DNA from: Proteobacteria bacterium UBA1673
Lineage (GTDB): Bacteria; Pseudomonadota; Gammaproteobacteria; Comchoanobacterales; Comchoanobacteraceae
Reading direction: 5' to 3'
Assembly: GCA_002320385.1 (NCBI GenBank)
Contig: DCKN01000003.1
Span: 1 to 23,680, forward strand
Length of the DNA stretch: 23,680 nt
Shown here: one piece after another, positions 1 through 8,707 of the stretch
How positions within the stretch are numbered: position 1 is the stretch's first letter
Layout of the letters: every line of letters begins with the position of its first letter
Notes under the pieces: generated by a model
The model's database searches: none
What the model saw: only the letters and a program-made list of their open reading frames with translations
Told to the model about the DNA's origin: nothing
Made by a program: the position numbers and the translations under genes

Positions 1-16
1 CAGCACTGATTGCGTG

Positions 17-1780
17 ATGCAGACAGACGTTTTAATCATTGGAGGCGGGCCGACAGGATTACTCGCTGCGGCGCTGGCAAGTCAGCAAAACATGGCGGTA
101 TGTCTTGTAGAGCAATCAGACGACCCCATACAATGCAACAGTCATGCACATTATCTGAACGCTTACAGCATTGAGATTCTTGTGTCAGCCGGCATTCCTC
201 ATGCGCAACTAGTCGCTTTGTCAGTCGATGCAAAAAGAGCAAAAAACATGGTTGTGTGTCATCGGTTGTGTCAAACAATCGCTCAGATTAACCTGAGCGA
301 TGAGCCTGATTACCAACAGCGATTTGCTCAAGCAGGGCGGTATGGTGCTCACCTAAATATACCAGCAACACAGTTACATGCTTGTTTACTTGAGCTGGTA
401 AAGCGGTTACCAGTCAAAATACTTACGAGTCATCGGCCAGTTGATTTGAATGTTATTCAACGAACTGTGATGGTCAGACATTGTCATTTGCAATCAACAA
501 TCGAAATAAAGCCAAATTACGTTCTTGCTTGTGATGGTGCAAACAGCGCCACGGCTGAATTAGCAGGAATTCCATTGCGTGATCAGCGACGATTTATGTC
601 ATTCCTAACGGTAGAGTGTGAGGGATCCATACGTGAAATCGTTGAACATGAAGCGATGATTTATTGGATTTATCATGAATCGATGGTCGCTTGTATGGTT
701 GCATTTGATTTGGATCATAGGCAAATCTTGCAAATACCTTTGGCCGCGCATCAAAGTCATGAGCAATTTGATGAAAAATATCTCCGCAAGGCATTCTCAG
801 CAGTTTGTGGTGTGGGCGATCAAGGCCTCAATTATACATTTAATATTTATAACCGGTGGCAGTTAAAAACCGGCATAAGGACATCAGCACATAAGCAACA
901 TTGGTTATTTTTATTGGGAGACGCATGCCACCAAATTTTACCAGCTGGTGGGCTAGGTCTCAATACTGGCTTTGCCGATGCATATAATCTCATCTGGAAA
1001 TTGAAAGAAAACCAGAACCATTCATCAAATCGTCACTGGTGTATCGATACATATGAGCAAGAACGGTTACCCAATGCAACCATGGCAATGAATCAATCAA
1101 TAGAAAACTATCAGAGTTTTTTAAAAATGTCAGCCTCGATTACGATTGGCACCTCGGTGCGAGGACTACTTACGTTGGATACAATGAATGACGCATGGAT
1201 CCGTCAACAGGTGATCTGGTTATGTCGTCAATATAACGAATCGGTGAACACTGAACCCCAATCACTAATGCAATGTCTTGAGGAAGTCAAAGCTCATTAT
1301 GACGGTACAGCCATGCATCACCAAGTATATTATCAGAGTGCTCTGATTCTGAATGCATCAAACCGGCGATATTACCAGCTTGCTCACATCGAGCATCATC
1401 CACGCGCTGGGATGCGACTCCTCAATATGGTGTGCGTTATTCATAATGAAGAAATATTTATTCATGACTTACTCAATTACCATCAGTGGACTTTATTGCA
1501 TCTCGACGACCAGATTCATGCTGGTCAAATCGTTAGTGCCCTGTCACCGTTTCAAGTTAAATCAATACCCGTCGAAAAGTTTCACAACGTTTATGATGGC
1601 ACGGAGCTAACAATCCATGGGCTTGTCATTCGCCCTGACGGCTTTGTTTATACTGTGATAGGAGCAAATCATAACACATGGCAATCCTGTGTCCAGTCAA
1701 TTGAACACTTAATGGCAACAGCCAATGAGAATAGATGGGTAGAAGTAAACGATGATACTAATAATCACAAGCGAGATTAA
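17..1780 (+). CDS. FAD-dependent aromatic-ring monooxygenase (PHBH/PheA-TfdB type)
   Basis: Flavoprotein monooxygenase of the p-hydroxybenzoate hydroxylase group, a family that usually hydroxylates phenolic rings using NAD(P)H and O2. Visible motifs, counted from the GTG at 14: the N-terminal dinucleotide fold GGGPTG (residues 10-15), the DG motif in ACDGANSA (about 173-180), and the second FAD motif LLGDACHQILPAGGLGLNTG (about 301-320). After about residue 450 the protein has the C-terminal thioredoxin-like domain of the phenol hydroxylase/MhpA branch, ending in a typical VIRPDGFVYTV strand. The length (588 aa) is normal for that branch. ATG 17 directly follows GTG 14, and the frame stays open to the left edge, so a start outside the window cannot be excluded. 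The substrate cannot be told. The last 72 bp overlap the convergent membrane-protein gene. Confidence 0.85.
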   Translation: MQTDVLIIGGGPTGLLAAALASQQNMAVCLVEQSDDPIQCNSHAHYLNAYSIEILVSAGIPHAQLVALSVDAKRAKNMVVCHRLCQTIAQINLSDEPDYQQRFAQAGRYGAHLNIPATQLHACLLELVKRLPVKILTSHRPVDLNVIQRTVMVRHCHLQSTIEIKPNYVLACDGANSATAELAGIPLRDQRRFMSFLTVECEGSIREIVEHEAMIYWIYHESMVACMVAFDLDHRQILQIPLAAHQSHEQFDEKYLRKAFSAVCGVGDQGLNYTFNIYNRWQLKTGIRTSAHKQHWLFLLGDACHQILPAGGLGLNTGFADAYNLIWKLKENQNHSSNRHWCIDTYEQERLPNATMAMNQSIENYQSFLKMSASITIGTSVRGLLTLDTMNDAWIRQQVIWLCRQYNESVNTEPQSLMQCLEEVKAHYDGTAMHHQVYYQSALILNASNRRYYQLAHIEHHPRAGMRLLNMVCVIHNEEIFIHDLLNYHQWTLLHLDDQIHAGQIVSALSPFQVKSIPVEKFHNVYDGTELTIHGLVIRPDGFVYTVIGANHNTWQSCVQSIEHLMATANENRWVEVNDDTNNHKRD

Positions 1781-2470
1781 AAAACTATAATTGGATTGCA
1801 ACCATGTTTGATTATCAAGACGATCATGGCTACAAAGTTTGCAAAATAAGGACAGCTGAACAAAAACGATAAAATTCAGAAATGAGGTGAAAGCAAACAA
1901 TAGCTGATTATATTGAACCAATGTTTTTAGAGGCCAATACATTAAAATTGTGATCGGCGTCATAAAGACAAGAATAGTCTGAAGGATGCGTCTCTGGCTG
2001 AGGCAGTGGATGGTATTATTCGTATTCATTGTGAGTATGGCAACTTCAAATACTTTATGAATTAAAAAACCAATAATCAGAACATTCATTGTATGGTCAA
2101 TCGCTTGGGGTGCTATCACCAGCGCTTCGGTCATGAAGTGAGGAATAAGCAACGTATAAATAAGCCATGGATGGCGCTCATGAATATAAGCTTGCCCCAT
2201 GAATTTTTGACTCATGGTAGCCAAGATAGTTTGAACAAGATAAAATCCAACACTGATAACACCTAGCTGAAGCAAGCTAAACTGTTCCAGAAGTTCATAG
2301 CCGATATGATAGACCGCAAATGCAAGCATCACCGCACGCACACATTGATCAAGATGAGCGATCAAGAGTGAATTGCGTATCGATGTGTAAAAGCGACTCA
2401 ATAGTCCCATGCTGGCCACTGATAGACCTAGAGTCAATAAAGAAATCAAAATCAGCGTGGTCAAAGTCAT
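1709..2470 (-). CDS. Polytopic inner-membrane protein with ZIP-like His/Glu pairs
   Basis: About 253 residues with roughly seven or eight hydrophobic segments, so an integral inner-membrane protein. Two consecutive segments carry spaced ligands: PHFMTEALV (H112, E116, counted from the GTG at 2473) and, 27 residues later, IHKVFEVAIL (H139, E143). This resembles the metal-binding TM4 and TM5 helices of ZIP transporters (H-x3-E followed by HK-x2-E), and the length matches bacterial ZIPs such as ZupT. The rest is not clearly ZIP-like, so metal transport is only a suggestion. ATG 2470 was chosen over GTG 2473. There is no good Shine-Dalgarno sequence, and a consensus promoter ends only about 15-20 bp upstream, so the leader is very short. 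The 3' end overlaps the monooxygenase gene by 72 bp tail-to-tail, and the overlap encodes the last hydrophobic helix. Confidence 0.7.
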   Translation of the reverse strand: MTLTTLILISLLTLGLSVASMGLLSRFYTSIRNSLLIAHLDQCVRAVMLAFAVYHIGYELLEQFSLLQLGVISVGFYLVQTILATMSQKFMGQAYIHERHPWLIYTLLIPHFMTEALVIAPQAIDHTMNVLIIGFLIHKVFEVAILTMNTNNTIHCLSQRRILQTILVFMTPITILMYWPLKTLVQYNQLLFAFTSFLNFIVFVQLSLFCKLCSHDRLDNQTWLQSNYSFLISLVIISIIVYFYPSILIGCCH

Positions 2471-2492
2471 CACCAGTCAACAATATGGTTAT

Positions 2493-2521
2493 ATTATAAC
2501 ACTATTGTGGGTCAATGTCAA
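2493..2521 (-). promoter_or_regulatory. Consensus sigma-70 promoter for the ZIP-like membrane protein
   Basis: On the minus strand, a perfect -35 TTGACA (2521-2516), a 17-bp spacer and a perfect -10 TATAAT (2498-2493). The predicted transcription start, near 2486, lies only about 15 nt before the ATG at 2470. Confidence 0.8.
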
Positions 2522-2630
2522 CAACTAGGTTGGTACCGCATCATTGCAGAATCTAGACAATCGAGTTAAATTTGTACGGCAATCATGACACCTCATCTGA
2601 TTATCCTAGAGACAAGTAACAACAAGCGTA

Positions 2631-3614
2631 TTATGCAGCTTTCTGCATAGAATCATCTTCCTCATCTGGTTTTCTGCTATCTGAAATTTGTTTGAGTTCA
2701 TTAAGATTTTGTTTAATTTTCATGATGAAGTCAGGATTAATTTTCAAAGCGAGCTGCATTTGATTGCTGGTTGTCTTTTGTTGAGAGAAATTTTCTAAAG
2801 AAAACGTCTTCTCTTCATCATTTTCCTGTAGTATAGTACTCGCTTTACTCTTATGATCAATCACTGCAAGTAGTGTTCGTTTTGCGTCAAATTGAGTAGA
2901 ACGATTCGTTACCGCCTGCGACATCGAAAAACGATAACAGACAAGAATAAAGGTCTGCATGATGATAAAGTCATCATATTGTTGATGATTAAGATATTTA
3001 TTCATGAGAACAATAGGATTAGTATTCGTGTGTGATTCGAGAGTATTGGCCATAGAAAATCTCTCTAACTCGTTTATCGATGTGGCATTTAGAACACCGC
3101 GCTCAACGCCTTCATTTTGCTTGACCAATTTCAAGTTGAGTGAATCACTCACTTCCTGGGCGATTTCATCAATCATTGCTGCGCTTGATTTCATGAGATT
3201 AAGGTATGATTGCACCAGATGAATCGTATTTTTATTGATCGATTCGGATAATTTAATATATTCATCTTCTTGTTCAGAGATATGCTCAATCAAGTTTTGT
3301 ATTGAATTCGTCGTTTTTAACAAGCGGTTGGCTTCTTCTTCAGATTTCATACAGTTTTCATTGATTGAATTACGAGTTTCCATAAGATCCTGAATTTGCA
3401 TAATGGCTATCCAAATATCGTCAGCAACAGAAAGAATCGAAGCACTTTGTTGATCTAAAACATGTTTGGCTATCCGAGTTAGACCCGAGGGGTTCATTTG
3501 ACTAAGTGGGCCATTTGAAAGTGCTAAAGGATTTTTCTCAGAAATGCTGGCAAGTAAGCATTTCCTCATCATCACTTGCCAAGAATCTTCGTAAATAGTC
3601 TGATTTGTTGTCAT
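2631..3614 (-). CDS. Unknown helical protein with acidic C-terminal tail
   Basis: 327 residues that I do not recognise. The sequence is hydrophilic and rich in predicted helix. Residues about 75-165 have heptad-like spacing of Leu/Ile among Glu/Lys/Asn, suggesting a coiled coil. A short hydrophobic stretch lies around FIIMQTFILVCYRF, but there is no signal peptide or clear membrane anchor. The C-terminus (RKPDEEDDSMQKAA) is acidic, which is compatible with but not diagnostic of a Dot/Icm-type E-block secretion signal. The ATG is preceded by AAGAAG about 8 nt upstream, and a TGCTATAT element (an extended-10-like sequence) ends 33 nt before it. The gene stands alone between unrelated genes. It could be a secreted effector or a lineage-specific cytosolic protein. 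Confidence 0.7.
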   Translation of the reverse strand: MTTNQTIYEDSWQVMMRKCLLASISEKNPLALSNGPLSQMNPSGLTRIAKHVLDQQSASILSVADDIWIAIMQIQDLMETRNSINENCMKSEEEANRLLKTTNSIQNLIEHISEQEDEYIKLSESINKNTIHLVQSYLNLMKSSAAMIDEIAQEVSDSLNLKLVKQNEGVERGVLNATSINELERFSMANTLESHTNTNPIVLMNKYLNHQQYDDFIIMQTFILVCYRFSMSQAVTNRSTQFDAKRTLLAVIDHKSKASTILQENDEEKTFSLENFSQQKTTSNQMQLALKINPDFIMKIKQNLNELKQISDSRKPDEEDDSMQKAA

Positions 3615-3760
3615 GGTTGTACTTCTTGTATTATTGTCCTACCACTTATATAGCATATATCCTACAAATAACATGAAAAAATATTTAAAAAAATATATGA
3701 AATATCTTAATTAAATTCGGGCAATAAGCTTAAATAGACAGTCTTTCATGGTCGGATTTA

Positions 3761-3789
3761 TTGAATTTAATGTTAATTTAATGTATAAT
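3761..3789 (+). promoter_or_regulatory. Sigma-70 promoter upstream of the small unknown gene
   Basis: -35 TTGAAT (3761-3766), a 17-bp spacer and -10 TATAAT (3784-3789). The predicted start of transcription is about 3796, which coincides with an ATG in the reading frame of the small gene. A translation start upstream of this promoter (such as 3748) is therefore unlikely for mRNA made from it. Confidence 0.65.
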
Positions 3790-3795
3790 CATATC

Positions 3796-4092
3796 ATGAA
3801 ATACAATAATGACAATAAAATGCTTTCAACGTTACACCTTATTATTCTCCAAATTAGAGATGCCATCTCAACTCTCGGGCAGCCCAAGCCATGGCATCTC
3901 TTCAATTATGATCAAACCATTGAAGAGGTCACAAGTCATGTGCAAGAGGCCGTCGAAGATTTTGGTCTTAATTGTGACAACAGGATTGGCCTCCTTGAAA
4001 GTCAGCATACATGGACACTCAATCATAAAAACCAAGAAGAGCCACAGCAAAATTGGCAGGAGATGAGCGCACAATCAAATCACACACGCTGA
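3796..4092 (+). CDS. Small unknown protein, possibly from a leaderless mRNA
   Basis: About 98 residues from ATG 3796. The frame extends back to an ATG at 3748, but that lies upstream of the -35 element of a good promoter, so I prefer 3796 or the next ATG at 3820. Neither has a Shine-Dalgarno sequence, and the predicted transcript start falls on 3796, which would make the message leaderless. The product is hydrophilic and rich in Gln, Asn, His and Glu, with one amphipathic helix near the N-terminus (LHLIILQIRDAIS). I recognise no domain. It ends 16 bp before the convergent mfd stop. Coding status is supported only by the open frame and the promoter. Confidence 0.45.
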   Translation: MKYNNDNKMLSTLHLIILQIRDAISTLGQPKPWHLFNYDQTIEEVTSHVQEAVEDFGLNCDNRIGLLESQHTWTLNHKNQEEPQQNWQEMSAQSNHTR

Positions 4093-4108
4093 GGGGTTGA
4101 TGTTTAAT

Positions 4109-7100
4109 TTATTCATCAATATGGGCTAGATATCGCAGGGGCATTGCCAATGGCGTGTCAAGCATGAGACGAATTTTTCCGTCAATGATCTTAATTCTTT
4201 CCGAACTGATTTTAGTTTGCTGCAGCAGCTGTTTCATCGAAGCGTGATTGACTGGCCAAACATCATGATAGTGGGGCCGTGCTACTATTTTATGAATCCC
4301 AAGTGCTAGCGCCAATTGCTGCGTTTTTCTCAGGGAGAATAAATTAACCAGCGGCTCGGGTAGCATACCAAAACGATCTTGTAATGCATTACGAACTTCT
4401 TCTAACGCGCCATCAGTCTCTGCGCAACTGATGGCGCGATAATAACTTAATCGACTGGCATAATCCTTTATATACGAATCAGGAATCAGCGCAACGACAC
4501 CCATATCAATATCAATCAGCGCGCTACTTGCTTGATCTGCAAGTCCCATCCGTTTACGCGTGGCTTTTTCTAACATTTCATTGTATAAACTCAAGCCAAC
4601 TTCCTCAGCAGTACCACTTTGCTTTTTGCCTAATAAATCACCAGCGCCACGGATTTCAAGATCTTCCAGCGCTACATTCAATCCTGAACCCAGAGCTTTT
4701 TGTTTAGCCACTGTACGCATACGAGCGAGACCCTCCTCAGTCATTTGTGATTGCGGTGCAGTTAATAAGTAAGCGTAAGCCTGGTGATGCGACCGGCCAA
4801 CACGACCTCGCAATTGGTGTATTTGACTAAGGCCCAAAAGATCAGCACGTTGGATAATGATGGTATTAGCATTTGGAATATCGATGCCAGACTCTACAAT
4901 GGTTGTAGCAAGCAATACGTCAAAATGTCCTTGTTGGAAGCTCAGCATCGTTTGCTCAAGTATGGTCTTCTTTTGTTTCGCGTGCATGATGCGGCACCGG
5001 ATACTGGGTAATAGGCGATTAATGTTTTCTTGAATAAGGGATAAAGTCTGAATATCATTATGAATGACATAGGATTGACCACCGCGCTGATGCTCTCTCA
5101 ATAAAGCTTCTTTGAGAATCGGTTCTTGGTACTCGTAAACAAAAGTTTGAATGGATAATCGATTTTTAGGTGGGGTCGCAATAATGGAAATATCACGTAA
5201 TTTCGCAAGCGTCATATGCAGTGTTCTGGGTATTGGTGTTGCACTCATTGCGAGCGTATGCGCGCTGCTACTGATTGACTGAATCAACTCTTTCTGCTTA
5301 ACCCCAAATTTATGTTCCTCATCAATAACCAATAGCCCAAGACTTTTGAAGCGTATATCAGGTTGTAATAAACCGTGCGTGGCAATAACAATATCAATTT
5401 CGCCGTTTCGAAGTTGATCTTTGAGCTTCGTTTGTTGAGCTTGAGATGCCAGCCGGGACAACATTGCCAGTCGTATGGGAAAATGATCGAAGCGTTGCTT
5501 GAATGTTTCCAAGTGCTGCTTCACCAAAAGCGTTGTTGGAGCGAGTATCGCTACCTGGTGGCCACTAAAAGCGCAAACAAATGCAGCGCGCATGGCGACT
5601 TCAGTCTTGCCAAAACCCACATCGCCACAAAGTAATCGGTTCATTGCTTTGGTTTTCGATATGTCCCCCAGTATCACATCAATTGCTTTCTTCTGATCGG
5701 GAGTTTCAGTATAGGGGAAGTACTCACAGAATTGGGCCAAATCATGTTCACTAACCTGAAGAGACGATGCCACTGAAGCAGCCCTAACGGCATGCTGAGA
5801 TAAGAGCTTATCGGCAAATAAATCAGCATTTTCAATCGCTTTTTGTCGCTTTATATGCCATTTTTTTCCAGCCAACGAGGTAAGATGAATTTTTTTACTT
5901 TGGGGTCCGATATAACGACTCAACAGATGGAATTGGTTGGTCGCGACGTAAAGCTTATCCTCATTAGCATACTCAAGCACGAGGAAGTCACTTGGTTGGC
6001 CATCACGCGTTAGAGTTGTCAAAGCCTGAAAACGTCCAATACCGTAATCACGGTGCACGATCAAAGTGCCCACTTGCCAATTTTCTACCTGTTCCGCATT
6101 AAACGACGACTTTGACGCATGCATCGATTCATCATAATCAATAATGCGGCCCAAAAAGTCATTTTCACTGATGTAAGCCGTATGGGTTTGGAGGCAGATA
6201 AAGCCAGTACGTAATCTACCCGTGGTGATAATTGCTGAATCAGAATCACGCTGGTCAAAGAGCGATGAGGGATCGTCAGAGACAAGGGTAAAAGGCAGCG
6301 AATCAGACTTGAGACAGTGATAAAGATTTTCTGCTCGTGCAGCATTTGGCGCATAGATGCGCATAGACGGAGTGTTAGAAAAAAGCTCGTGTAATGCAAC
6401 GTTTTGGTCAAACGTGTGTTCATCATCATTCAGTGCTGGTAATAAAACTGCACTTGAAACCATGGATGGCTGATCTATGACATAGAAACACAAATGCGGT
6501 AACAAACTTGCTGTGGTTTGGTGGCAAAGACTGTCGGGATGAGCAACGGGACGATTCATCTGTATTTGAGCTTGATATCGCTCATGCATATACGCATGAA
6601 TTTCTTTGGTAATCTCGTCAATCTTATTTTGGGCAATGTACAATGTATTCGCGGGTAAGTAGTCATGGATACTGTCTAGCGCAGCGTGCAAAAAAGGCAG
6701 GTAATAATCGATACCACTTAAGAGGGTTAGGTTTTTCAATTTTTTGCGTAAGTCATCACGAAGATATTCGGGGCATAATGCCTCTCGTTGTTGGCATATC
6801 TTGCTAGCATCATGCGTGTAGAGATACTCACGGTTAGGGAGAATATCAATCGACTCAAGTGGCGTATGGCTGCGATGATTTGCAACATCTAGCAAGCGAA
6901 TACTATCCACCTCGTCATCAAATAACTCTATTCGATAGCCAGTTTGTGTATGATCACTGAGAATCATGTCTAAAATAGAGCCACGTATGGCAAACTGACC
7001 TACGTCACTAACTTCTTTAACCTCATCATAGCCTTTGGCGAGCATCAAGCTACGAAAACCTTCGACTGACATCGTTTGGCCAACAGCACAAACAAAGCTT

Positions 7101-7447
7101 TCCCTGATAATAAATGATTTTGGCGGCAGACGCATACTATACGACAAAGCACTCATCAACAGAATGGGTGCTGGTGTTTGGCTAATACCATAAAGCGTTT
7201 GGATTCTTCTATTGATAATCTCTTTGTGCGCGTTGATATGATCATAGGGCAATGTTTCCCAGTCAGGTAATACAAATAGACGCCGATGGAGCGCAGTTGG
7301 TAGAAATGTTTTTAGCTCATTCAGTGTCTGCGTCATCTTATTGTTGTTATCAAGAATAATGCAGATGCCTTGATCGGTACTCGACATGCATCGTTGTGCA
7401 ATCAAATAACTCAAATGGGTGTCGTGGAGCGCTTGTATCATGGTCAT
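4109..7447 (-). CDS. mfd: Transcription-repair coupling factor Mfd
   Basis: Mfd is a DNA translocase that removes stalled RNA polymerase from lesions and recruits UvrA. The 1112 residues are close to the usual length (about 1150) and align along the whole E. coli protein. Seen: the UvrB-like N-terminal module with DWETLPYD (about 62-69) and the FDDEVDSIRLLD strand; the RNA-polymerase-interaction domain (VGTLIVHRDYGIGRF, about 459-473); Walker A GDVGFGKTEVA (608-618); Walker B DEEHKFGVKQKE (709-720); TATPIPRT-equivalent SATPIPRTLHM; motif VI QLRGRVGRSHHQAYAYL (about 878-894); and the C-terminal TRCF domain. Its ATG overlaps the mnmA stop (ATGA), so the two are translationally coupled and share a promoter. 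All key residues look intact. Confidence 0.97.
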   Translation of the reverse strand: MTMIQALHDTHLSYLIAQRCMSSTDQGICIILDNNNKMTQTLNELKTFLPTALHRRLFVLPDWETLPYDHINAHKEIINRRIQTLYGISQTPAPILLMSALSYSMRLPPKSFIIRESFVCAVGQTMSVEGFRSLMLAKGYDEVKEVSDVGQFAIRGSILDMILSDHTQTGYRIELFDDEVDSIRLLDVANHRSHTPLESIDILPNREYLYTHDASKICQQREALCPEYLRDDLRKKLKNLTLLSGIDYYLPFLHAALDSIHDYLPANTLYIAQNKIDEITKEIHAYMHERYQAQIQMNRPVAHPDSLCHQTTASLLPHLCFYVIDQPSMVSSAVLLPALNDDEHTFDQNVALHELFSNTPSMRIYAPNAARAENLYHCLKSDSLPFTLVSDDPSSLFDQRDSDSAIITTGRLRTGFICLQTHTAYISENDFLGRIIDYDESMHASKSSFNAEQVENWQVGTLIVHRDYGIGRFQALTTLTRDGQPSDFLVLEYANEDKLYVATNQFHLLSRYIGPQSKKIHLTSLAGKKWHIKRQKAIENADLFADKLLSQHAVRAASVASSLQVSEHDLAQFCEYFPYTETPDQKKAIDVILGDISKTKAMNRLLCGDVGFGKTEVAMRAAFVCAFSGHQVAILAPTTLLVKQHLETFKQRFDHFPIRLAMLSRLASQAQQTKLKDQLRNGEIDIVIATHGLLQPDIRFKSLGLLVIDEEHKFGVKQKELIQSISSSAHTLAMSATPIPRTLHMTLAKLRDISIIATPPKNRLSIQTFVYEYQEPILKEALLREHQRGGQSYVIHNDIQTLSLIQENINRLLPSIRCRIMHAKQKKTILEQTMLSFQQGHFDVLLATTIVESGIDIPNANTIIIQRADLLGLSQIHQLRGRVGRSHHQAYAYLLTAPQSQMTEEGLARMRTVAKQKALGSGLNVALEDLEIRGAGDLLGKKQSGTAEEVGLSLYNEMLEKATRKRMGLADQASSALIDIDMGVVALIPDSYIKDYASRLSYYRAISCAETDGALEEVRNALQDRFGMLPEPLVNLFSLRKTQQLALALGIHKIVARPHYHDVWPVNHASMKQLLQQTKISSERIKIIDGKIRLMLDTPLAMPLRYLAHIDE

Positions 7448-8526
7448 TCGGTCGATGCCTCAATAATAGCAGACGCAATACAAAAATGGTCTTGGTAGAC
7501 GGCTATACTCTGTCCTGGGGTAATCGCTCTCTGCGGTTGAACAAATTGTGCATCAAGTCTATCATCATCAATACGCACTGTCGCATGCTGTAAAGATTGT
7601 CGATGTCGAATACGTGCATATGCCTGAATCGGGGAATTGGACTTCATTGGTTGGGTAAGCCAGTGCACGTGCTTAGCAATGAGTGATTGTTTGTATAGAG
7701 CGGGGTGTTGATCACCTTGGCCAACGATCAACTGATTGTGTTGCATATCTTTAGCAAGAACAAACCAGGGGAGTTCATCAGCTTCAGAACGCCCACCGAT
7801 CGCTAGCCCTTTACGTTGTCCGATCGTGTAATAGAAAAGTCCTCGGTGCTGGCCAATCACGCTACCGCTGTCGTCAATAATATTTCCAGGCTTGTCGAGG
7901 AGATGCTCACTGATAAAATCTCTAAAGCGACGTTCTCCCACAAAGCAAATGCCCGTACTATCTTTTTTTGCAGCATTATCCAATGAAAAAGACTGTGCTA
8001 AACGTCTTATTTCAGGTTTTTTGTATGCGCCAATAGGGAAAAGAATTTTCGAGAGGGCTGAGCGGGGTAGGCGTGACAGAAAATAGGTTTGATCTTTATT
8101 AGCATCGGCCGCTTCTGCAAGTGCAGGCTCACCGTTTAGCGCTTTAATTTGTGCGTAATGGCCAGTCGCAAGATAATCAGCATCGTGCGTCATTGCATAA
8201 TCCAGTAATACCTTGAACTTAATTTCTTGGTTACACAAAATATCGGGGTTAGGGGTGTAGCCTCGTTGCAAATCCGCCAACATGCTCACAAAAACCTTAT
8301 CCATATAATTTTTGCTAAAATCAACTGTATGAAACGGAATATTAAGATCTGCACACACTTTACGAGCGTCTTGCTCATCAATCGCGTTCGTACAATGACT
8401 CTCGTCATCGTGCCAATTACGCATGAACACACCGATCAATTCATGATCTTGTTTTTTCAGTAGACAAGCAGTAACAGCGGAGTCAACGCCCCCAGATAGT
8501 CCCACTACGATTCTTTTTCTATGCAT
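7444..8526 (-). CDS. mnmA: tRNA-specific 2-thiouridylase MnmA
   Basis: MnmA thiolates U34 of Lys, Glu and Gln tRNAs, taking sulfur from the IscS/Tus relay. The product has 360 residues, the normal length. It shows the PP-loop SGGVDS (11-16) for ATP binding, FMRNWHDD (34-41) and the two catalytic cysteines: C98 in PDILCNQEIKF and C194 in DSTGICFVGERRF. It also has the conserved GLFYYTIGQRKGL segment. The ATG gives MHRKRIVVGLSGG, a typical N-terminus. It is the first gene of a two-gene operon with mfd (4-nt ATGA overlap). This partnership differs from the E. coli arrangement, where mnmA precedes hflD and purB. It is divergent from icd across about 180 bp. I could not identify its promoter convincingly. 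Confidence 0.97.
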   Translation of the reverse strand: MHRKRIVVGLSGGVDSAVTACLLKKQDHELIGVFMRNWHDDESHCTNAIDEQDARKVCADLNIPFHTVDFSKNYMDKVFVSMLADLQRGYTPNPDILCNQEIKFKVLLDYAMTHDADYLATGHYAQIKALNGEPALAEAADANKDQTYFLSRLPRSALSKILFPIGAYKKPEIRRLAQSFSLDNAAKKDSTGICFVGERRFRDFISEHLLDKPGNIIDDSGSVIGQHRGLFYYTIGQRKGLAIGGRSEADELPWFVLAKDMQHNQLIVGQGDQHPALYKQSLIAKHVHWLTQPMKSNSPIQAYARIRHRQSLQHATVRIDDDRLDAQFVQPQRAITPGQSIAVYQDHFCIASAIIEASTE

Positions 8527-8652
8527 GCTGATATCAGTACAATGTCAAAGCTAACATTTTAACATTGATTACTAAAAAAATGAAGGAAAATCGGTGTCTA
8601 ACCAAAGCAAATCATCGCAAGAAGCACGCCGTTACCCAACCATCGAGTCTTC

Positions 8653-8681
8653 TTGACAAAAATCAGGTCATGATTTAGGAT
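8653..8681 (+). promoter_or_regulatory. Sigma-70 promoter for icd
   Basis: -35 TTGACA (8653-8658), a 17-bp spacer and -10 TAGGAT (8676-8681). The transcript start is expected near 8688, about 20 nt before the preferred ATG at 8708. Confidence 0.7.
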
Positions 8682-8707
8682 GAAGCAGAAATTGATGTGT
8701 GAAATTA

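Noticed and set aside
3661..3720. A/T tracts that might form PmrA-like direct repeats
   Set aside because: No pair of CTTAAT-type repeats with proper spacing could be shown; simple AT-richness explains it.
6085..6429. Minus-strand open frame of 114 codons inside mfd in another frame
   Set aside because: Alternate-frame shadow of mfd, whose reading is unambiguous.
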